The position numbers and the translations under genes were made by a program. From assembly GCA_945865525.1 (NCBI GenBank), contig CAMBDY010000016.1, positions 1 through 46,159 on the forward strand: a stretch of 46,159 nucleotides of DNA. Direction: 5' to 3'. This DNA is from Nitrospira lenta (lineage in GTDB: Bacteria > Nitrospirota > Nitrospiria > Nitrospirales > Nitrospiraceae). The notes under the pieces were generated by a model. That model saw only the letters and a list, made by a program, of their open reading frames with translations, ran no database searches and had not been told where the DNA came from. The number at the start of each line of letters is the position of its first letter. The first letter of the stretch is position 1. This document shows, piece by piece, positions 42,077-46,159 of the stretch.

Positions 42077-42967
42077 ATGAGTCGAGAGCCAAAACGGTTG
42101 AAGGATGCGCTCGCGCAGGGACAGTTCGCTGTCACGATTGAGTACAATCCCCCTAAGGGCACCAACATTTCCAGCGTGCTGGACAATGCCAAGCAGTTGG
42201 TGGGGCGGGTGCACGGGGTTAATGTGACGGACAACACGGCCGCCGTGGTACGGGCCGGATCGCTCCCTGTCTGCCGGCTCCTCTATGAGCTCGGCCACGA
42301 CCCCGTGATGCAGATGACCTGCCGTGATCGGAACCGGATTGCGATGCAGTCGGACCTCATGGGCGCATCCATGCTTGGCATCCGCAATATTCTCTGTCTC
42401 ACGGGGGACTATCCGACCGTCGGAGACCATAAAGAAGCCAAGCCAGTGTACGATCTGGATTCAGTCCAAGTGATGCAGCTTGTGCAGGGATTGAATAACG
42501 GATTGGATATGGCTGGCAACAAGCTGGATGGCTCGACGGATTTTACGATCGGGGCTGCCGTGACTCCCGAAGCCGACCCGCTGGGACCGATGCTGGCCAA
42601 GTTCGAAGTGAAGGTCAAAGCAGGCACCCAGTTTTTCCAGACACAGGCGATCTACCACCCGGAACAGTTTGCCTTCTTCATGAAAGCGGTGCGGCCCTTC
42701 AAGGTCAAGGTGCTAGCGGGCATTCTCGTCTTGCGCAACGCCAAGATGGCGGAGTTTATGAACGCTAACATTCCTGGCGTGTCAGTTCCCCAAGAGATCA
42801 TCGACGAGCTCAGGGCTGCCGGTCATGGGCGCGCGGAGGATGTGGGGGTGGACATCGCGGTGCGGACGATCAAGGCGGTGCGCCCCTACTGCGACGGAGT
42901 CCATATCATGGCGATCAAGGCCACCCATCGGTTGTCAGAGATTCTCACCAAAGCAGAAGTGGGCTGA
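42077..42967 (+). CDS. metF: Methylenetetrahydrofolate reductase
   Basis: A 296-residue FAD-type MTHFR (TIM barrel) making 5-methyl-THF. Family blocks are VTIEYNPPKGTN, MQMTCRDRNRIAMQSDLMGA, ILCLTGDYP and FFQTQAIYHPEQF. The DRNRIAMQSDL form and the lack of a C-terminal Cys-rich domain resemble the MetF subunit of MetFV-type reductases rather than the E. coli enzyme. A small protein matching the missing C-terminal domain is encoded 2.4 kb away (45317-45571, - strand). Whether methionine synthesis or an acetyl-CoA/C1 route uses the product cannot be told. It starts 17 bases after folD and overlaps panB by one base. Confidence 0.9.
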   Translation: MSREPKRLKDALAQGQFAVTIEYNPPKGTNISSVLDNAKQLVGRVHGVNVTDNTAAVVRAGSLPVCRLLYELGHDPVMQMTCRDRNRIAMQSDLMGASMLGIRNILCLTGDYPTVGDHKEAKPVYDLDSVQVMQLVQGLNNGLDMAGNKLDGSTDFTIGAAVTPEADPLGPMLAKFEVKVKAGTQFFQTQAIYHPEQFAFFMKAVRPFKVKVLAGILVLRNAKMAEFMNANIPGVSVPQEIIDELRAAGHGRAEDVGVDIAVRTIKAVRPYCDGVHIMAIKATHRLSEILTKAEVG

Positions 42968-43755
42968 TGACGATCCCCGAGTTTCAACGGCACAAGCTCG
43001 ACAAGAAAAAACTTATCGTCGTGACCGCCTACGACGCGCTCTTCACGCGCATCGTCGAACAGGCTGGTATTGAAGCGATCCTAGTTGGGGATTCGCTGGG
43101 CGTAGTTGTGCAGGGGCAGGCCGATACCCTCTCCGTGACGATGGACGACATGCTGTACCATGCGAAGCTGGTGGCGGGGGCGGCGCAACGGGCGCTGGTC
43201 ATCGGCGATATGCCCTTTATGTCCTATCAAGCCAGCAGCGAGGATGCGCTCCGCAACGCGGGCCGGTTTCTCCAGGCTGGAGCCCATGCGGTCAAGGTGG
43301 AAGGGGGAGTAGCGGTGATTGATCGGGTGGCGGCGATGACTAGTATCGGCATCCCTGTGATGGGACATCTCGGCATGACACCTCAATCAGTCCATCGCTA
43401 TGGCGGGTACAAGGTGCAGGGGAGAGAATCGGATCGTGCCGCGGCACTACTAAAGGATGCCACGGATTTGGAAGCAGCTGGTGCCTTTGCCCTCGTGCTT
43501 GAAGCGATTCCCGCTGAACTGGCCAAGCGCGTGACGGAACAATTAACCATTCCCACTATTGGAATTGGGGCAGGTCCTCACTGCGACGGCCAAGTCCTCG
43601 TTCTCTACGATCTGCTCGGTCTATTCGATGACTTCGTACCGAAGTTCGTCAAGCCCTATGCCCACCTCAAGTCTGATGCGCTGCAAGCCCTTCGTCGCTA
43701 CAAAGAAGAAGTTGAGTCCGGTGCGTTTCCGAGCGAATCCGAAAGCTACCATTGA
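42967..43755 (+). CDS. panB: 3-methyl-2-oxobutanoate hydroxymethyltransferase
   Basis: PanB transfers a hydroxymethyl group from methylene-THF to ketoisovalerate, the first step to pantothenate and so to CoA and the ACP prosthetic group. The 262-residue protein shows VTAYDALFTRIVEQAGIEAI, the metal-site VGDSLGVVVQG, DMPFMSYQAS, GHLGMTPQSVHRYGGYKVQG and TIGIGAGPHCDGQVLVLYDL. The length and all sites are standard. It overlaps metF at ATGA-type TGATGA. panC is not in the window. Confidence 0.97.
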   Translation: MTIPEFQRHKLDKKKLIVVTAYDALFTRIVEQAGIEAILVGDSLGVVVQGQADTLSVTMDDMLYHAKLVAGAAQRALVIGDMPFMSYQASSEDALRNAGRFLQAGAHAVKVEGGVAVIDRVAAMTSIGIPVMGHLGMTPQSVHRYGGYKVQGRESDRAAALLKDATDLEAAGAFALVLEAIPAELAKRVTEQLTIPTIGIGAGPHCDGQVLVLYDLLGLFDDFVPKFVKPYAHLKSDALQALRRYKEEVESGAFPSESESYH

Positions 43756-43809
43756 CTCTTCTGTCGAACATCCCGTCAGTCATGTTGAGATGGACGAGAT
43801 CGTGACGAC

Positions 43810-44631
43810 TTAACGGCTGGGACGGTCCTTGCCATCGCAGGGCACTTGGAAGATCCTGCGATCTTCCAGCCTGACAGCTGTCAACTCTTTGCCCCATACG
43901 CATCCGCTATCCAACGCCAACACATTATCACGTAGATGTAGCCCTAACGCGGCCCAATGTCCGCAAATAATCGTAGCCTCGGAACTGCGGTGAGTGGGCA
44001 TTTGAAACCATGGTAAGAAGCCTGGCGGAGCATGATCCGGCGGGCCCTTGTACGATTCATTCATCATGCCGGCCACCGAACAGGTTCTGAGTCTGGTGAA
44101 GACGTGGACCAAGGAGGCGAGTCGTGGCAGCCCGGTTAGGTTGTCCGACCATTGGACGGAAGGAGACGTAAAGGAGGCGCATAGCACCTCCTGATAGTCT
44201 GGACCAGATAGGATTGTTTCGACTTCATGCGCCAGTCCTTCAGCCTGCTCGATCGTCCATTGCGGAAGCAGCCCTGCATGCACCATCACAAAGGGCCCCA
44301 CGTGGTAGAGCAGGGGTTGGCATCGGAGCCAGGCGAGCAACTCGTCACGGTCCGGTGCGGTCAGGATCGGCTGGATCGTATCCATGGGACGGGGCATGGC
44401 GATTCCGGACGCGACGGCCAAGAGGAATAGATCATGATTGCCAAGCACGGTCACGGCCGCTGGGCCGAGTCCCTTCACGTATCGTAGGACGCCGAGTGAG
44501 TCGGGGCCGCGATTGACCAGATCGCCTACGAACCAGAGGCGATCGTGAGCCGGTGTGAAGCGAATTTGTGCGAGTAGCTGTTGGAGGGATGCCAAGCAGC
44601 CTTGCACGTCGCCGATTGCGTAAATAGCCAT
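43810..44631 (-). CDS. apaH: Symmetrical bis(5'-nucleosyl)-tetraphosphatase (ApaH type)
   Basis: A calcineurin-like phosphatase of 273 residues starting MAIYAIGDVQGCLASLQQLL. The metal and catalytic positions include Asp8, Asp37 in FVGDLVNRGPDSL, and Asn65, His66 and Asp67 in LGNHDLFLLA; later His residues are in VMVHAGLLPQW and CGHWAALGLH. It hydrolyses Ap4A-like dinucleotides, and ApaH in E. coli also removes Np4 caps from RNA. The frame is open upstream, but the start at 44631 fits the family. It ends 54 bases from convergent panB. Confidence 0.93.
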   Translation of the reverse strand: MAIYAIGDVQGCLASLQQLLAQIRFTPAHDRLWFVGDLVNRGPDSLGVLRYVKGLGPAAVTVLGNHDLFLLAVASGIAMPRPMDTIQPILTAPDRDELLAWLRCQPLLYHVGPFVMVHAGLLPQWTIEQAEGLAHEVETILSGPDYQEVLCASFTSPSVQWSDNLTGLPRLASLVHVFTRLRTCSVAGMMNESYKGPPDHAPPGFLPWFQMPTHRSSEATIICGHWAALGLHLRDNVLALDSGCVWGKELTAVRLEDRRIFQVPCDGKDRPSR

Positions 44632-44635
44632 GAAG

Positions 44636-44836
44636 CTAGCGTTCTCCGAGCAGGGCGAGCCTATCCTGAATAAGGTGCGAGCACAAGCAGGCGGCGTTGC
44701 GCTTAAGCGGGACGATAACTTGCCAGACGCTGCCATGACTTGGCTCGCTGTCTACCTGGAGGGATCCGTCCATCAGCTCGATGCGCTGATGGCAAATCGC
44801 CAATCCCGTCTCGTCGTATGTTCTCGTGGTTGATCC
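44636..44836 (-). pseudogene. Sensor histidine kinase C-terminal remnant
   Basis: Between queF and apaH, about 66 codons on the - strand match the end of a HATPase_c domain: GSTTRTYDETGLAICHQRIE followed by LMDGSLQVDSEPSHGSVWQV then IVPL. Intact kinases read STTR-x-x-GGTGLGLAIC here. The ATP-lid glycines GGTGLGL are degraded to DETGLA, and no upstream dimerisation or ATP-binding part exists, since queF lies there. This is a decaying 3' end of a lost gene, not a functional protein. It marks a past deletion or rearrangement at this locus. Confidence 0.7.
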
Positions 44837-44873
44837 AGCAGCCTGGGGCGCTGCGCTGACAGGGGTTGGACTG

Positions 44874-45296
44874 CTACCGTTGGGGGTAGTGGGCTTCGAT
44901 AATGCTGCGAAGCCCGCCACGGGCGGCGAAAGTGCCGGTGACTTTGGCTTGGACAGGTTGGCAGGCCTTCACGACGTCCTGCAGGATGCGGTTAACCGCG
45001 TTTTCATAGAAAATGCCGAGATTTCTGTAGGCATGGAGATACATTTTGAGCGATTTTAGCTCTAGGCATTTTTTGCCTGGCATGTAGTGGAGCGTAATGG
45101 TGCCGAAGTCGGGCAAACCGGTCTTTGGACAGATGGCGGTATATTCAGGGATTTCGATGGTGATCGCATAGCCCTTGTATTGGTTCGGGAAGGTCTCCAT
45201 GTCTGGCAGGGGGACCGTAATCCCGCTTTTCGCATGGTGCTCGTCGTAGCCGAGTTTTGTGGTTCTCTGTTTTCTTCTTATCGTTTCACGTTTCAT
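44874..45296 (-). CDS. queF: NADPH-dependent 7-cyano-7-deazaguanine reductase
   Basis: QueF reduces preQ0 to preQ1 in queuosine synthesis. The short (140-residue, unimodular) form is seen, with the catalytic Cys56 and Asp63 in EYTAICPKTGLPDFGTITLH, the NADPH motif region ELKSLKMYLHAYRN and the C-terminal FAARGGLRSIIEAHYP. Start ATG 45296 has GTGAGG 7 bases upstream; the frame is open to 45335, which would overlap the next gene. No other queuosine genes lie in the window. Confidence 0.95.
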   Translation of the reverse strand: MKRETIRRKQRTTKLGYDEHHAKSGITVPLPDMETFPNQYKGYAITIEIPEYTAICPKTGLPDFGTITLHYMPGKKCLELKSLKMYLHAYRNLGIFYENAVNRILQDVVKACQPVQAKVTGTFAARGGLRSIIEAHYPQR

Positions 45297-45316
45297 GCTG
45301 TACGCCTCACCCTTGC

Positions 45317-45571
45317 CTAGACCTGCTTCATCCATTCAAGTTGACCGATTTTTTCTAATTGAATGTAGAGGGTGACCCAAGGGCAGATCATCTCCGGGTA
45401 CACCTCGCAGAAGCCCCCTTTGCGCACGCCTCCGCAGGGGCCGTGGCTCATGAACTTCGGGCATTCGGCCTTGAGCGACCCGTCAGGAATCGGGGGGCGC
45501 TTATGGACTCCACCGGCCTGCTGTGCGCTGTCGTCTTCTCCCGGGATCATTACGAGATTTGGCATATCCAC
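45317..45571 (-). CDS. Small Cys-rich protein, MTHFR C-terminal domain (MetV-like)
   Basis: An 84-residue protein with four Cys: Cys37, Cys46, Cys55 and Cys63 in AECPKFMSHGPCGGVRKGGF, then CEVYPEMICPWVTLY. This matches the C-terminal methylenetetrahydrofolate reductase domain (zinc or Fe-S-linked), which in acetogens is found in MetV, the partner of MetF. Here the domain stands alone. The first 30 residues look disordered. The GTG at 45571 or the ATG at 45565 may start it. No clear ribosome-binding site is visible, and a -10-like TACACT (- strand) sits just before the start, so the message could be leaderless. queF follows after 20 bases. Confidence 0.75.
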   Translation of the reverse strand: MDMPNLVMIPGEDDSAQQAGGVHKRPPIPDGSLKAECPKFMSHGPCGGVRKGGFCEVYPEMICPWVTLYIQLEKIGQLEWMKQV

Positions 45572-45597
45572 ATAGTGTAGACAGATTTTGCGGAATC

Positions 45598-45618
45598 GGC
45601 AATCTCTCTCTCATTGCC
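45598..45618. promoter_or_regulatory. Perfect inverted repeat, possible operator
   Basis: GGCAAT (45598-45603) and ATTGCC (45613-45618) are a perfect 6-bp inverted repeat with a CT-repeat spacer of nine bases. It lies 27 bases upstream of the MetV-like gene start and may be a regulator-binding site or a hairpin; no regulator can be named. Confidence 0.4.
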
Positions 45619-45683
45619 CCTCTAGGTGATCGCGTTGCAAAAATATAAGGGAATATAGCAAAGCATCGCGTGTTAGGGCGAAT

Positions 45684-45719
45684 GGCCTACGGGCCGTAGA
45701 TGGGCTAGGCCTTCTTTTT
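45684..45719 (+). terminator. Terminator-like hairpin with T-run in a divergent intergenic region
   Basis: Outer arms GGCCTA (45684-45689) and TAGGCC (45706-45711) pair perfectly and are followed by TTCTTTTT (45712-45719). An alternative inner hairpin CTACG/CGTAG (45687-45691 and 45695-45699) shares part of the sequence. It is oriented for + strand transcripts, although all genes directly to the left are on the - strand. Confidence 0.5.
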
Positions 45720-45742
45720 GTCATGGTGGGTCTTCTGTGAAG

Positions 45743-45771
45743 TTGTGTTGATTATCAGGAAGTTATACAAT
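45743..45771 (+). promoter_or_regulatory. Promoter candidate 1 of the oxidoreductase gene
   Basis: TTGTGT (45743-45748) and TACAAT (45766-45771, five of six) are 17 bases apart. It would give a leader of about 205 bases. Confidence 0.4.
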
Positions 45772-45814
45772 TCGCCCCTGTGCATGTGGTTCGGGGATAT
45801 GCTGACGTTTCTCA

Positions 45815-45843
45815 TTGCAGTCTTTTTTCGGCTTTGCTACGAT
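45815..45843 (+). promoter_or_regulatory. Promoter candidate 2 of the oxidoreductase gene
   Basis: TTGCAG (45815-45820, four of six) and TACGAT (45838-45843, four of six) are 17 bases apart, giving a leader of about 130 bases. Confidence 0.4.
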
Positions 45844-45983
45844 GCGTAGTTGTTTGGCCGTCTATCTATATGTGGGGCGGTTCTGTTTTTCCAGCCTCAA
45901 CTTCTTGCGGGTTTGTTGCACATAACGGTGTCTTTACCGACAGGCAATAGCGTTCCGTTGTAACGATAGAGGGAGGTATTCCG

Positions 45984-46159
45984 ATGAGCCTTGATTATGT
46001 AAAGTTTGCTGGTGGATTTGAGAAGTTTATGCCCAAAGAATACCGGGATATGGTCGAGCATGGCCCCTTCGGCAAGAAGGTTTCGGTGTCCCAAATGGGG
46101 AGCTTTAAAGAAATTCTTGAAGAACACCCCATGTGTGCCGGTTGTGCGATGACCCTGTT
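45984..46159 (+). CDS. 2-oxoacid:ferredoxin oxidoreductase beta subunit (5' part)
   Basis: The gene starts at ATG 45984 behind GGGAGG and runs off the window after 58 codons. The protein begins MSLDYVKFAGGFEKFMPKEY and reaches EEHPMCAGCAMTL. The Cys-x-x-Cys near residue 53 is at the place of the CPGCGH-type motif that starts the thiamine-diphosphate-binding beta subunits of pyruvate and 2-oxoglutarate ferredoxin oxidoreductases. I recall this N-terminal style from Nitrospira enzymes, where such complexes serve the reductive TCA cycle; the substrate cannot be read from this fragment. Confidence 0.7.
   Translation, partial: MSLDYVKFAGGFEKFMPKEYRDMVEHGPFGKKVSVSQMGSFKEILEEHPMCAGCAMTL

Larger units (their letters stand above)
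45572..45983. other. Intergenic region before the oxidoreductase gene
   Basis: These 412 bases separate a - strand from a + strand gene. They contain the inverted repeat at 45598-45618, the hairpin with a T-run at 45684-45719, and two + strand promoter candidates (45743-45771 and 45815-45843). I see no tRNA and no credible open frame. The A+T content is higher than in the neighbouring genes, as expected for a double promoter region. Confidence 0.6.

Noticed and set aside
45897-46127. 76-codon - strand frame at the right end
   Set aside because: It is antisense to the well-supported start of the oxidoreductase gene and its promoter region.

Overview
The window reads as a chromosomal backbone segment of a diderm bacterium of moderately high G+C content. 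The gene order and the style of the proteins fit the phylum Nitrospirota, most likely a Nitrospira-like nitrite oxidiser. This assignment is from memory of the families, not from a database search. I see no tRNA or rRNA gene, no transposase, no integrase and no CRISPR array. Most of the window is housekeeping sequence in tight, co-directional operons on the + strand.

Layout. Positions 1-2288 hold the 3' end of yajQ, a lipoprotein with a repeat-built beta-propeller, and on the - strand an outer-membrane beta-barrel gene split in two frames at a run of eight G. Positions 2289-2760 are a non-coding region ending in a strong sigma70-type promoter and a triple MraZ-type operator, with no mraZ gene nearby. 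Positions 2761-20421 are a complete division and cell-wall (dcw) cluster: rsmH, ftsL, ftsI, murE, murF, mraY, murD, ftsW, murG, murC, murB, ddl, ftsQ, ftsA, ftsZ. Many of its genes overlap by 4 bases. Positions 20463-23651 continue with pgeF, a YggS-family gene, proC, a YggT-family gene and divIVA, a post-ftsZ order familiar from Gram-positive bacteria. A serine hydrolase and a small unknown - strand gene follow.

Positions 25340-31385 carry pgsA, ispE, prs, rplY, pth, rpsF, ssb, rpsR, a DUF177 gene and rpmF (phospholipid, isoprenoid and PRPP synthesis, then ribosome genes). Positions 31569-37795 are the fatty-acid block plsX, fabH, fabD, fabG, acpP, fabF, followed by rnc. Two tandem exported cyclophilins come next, then a - strand pair (Cys-rich protein and NHL-type propeller). 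A + strand C1/vitamin operon follows: folD, metF, panB. The - strand group 43810-45571 holds apaH, a sensor-kinase remnant, queF and a small Cys-rich protein matching the C-terminal domain of methylenetetrahydrofolate reductases. The window ends in the start of a 2-oxoacid:ferredoxin oxidoreductase beta-subunit gene.

How it works together: 2761-24874 makes lipid II, delivers it to the divisome and handles septum placement. 25340-37795 supplies membrane lipid precursors and ribosome parts. folD, metF and the small MTHFR-C protein point to tetrahydrofolate-linked C1 metabolism, and the ferredoxin-dependent oxidoreductase suggests reductive carbon metabolism. The points most worth a second look are the G8 tract in the outer-membrane gene, the orphan MraZ-type operator, the apparently split MTHFR, the Cys at the usual Ser position of MurB, the SSB without an acidic tip, the kinase remnant, and a 53-codon antisense-oriented ORF inside the rpmF-plsX gap.
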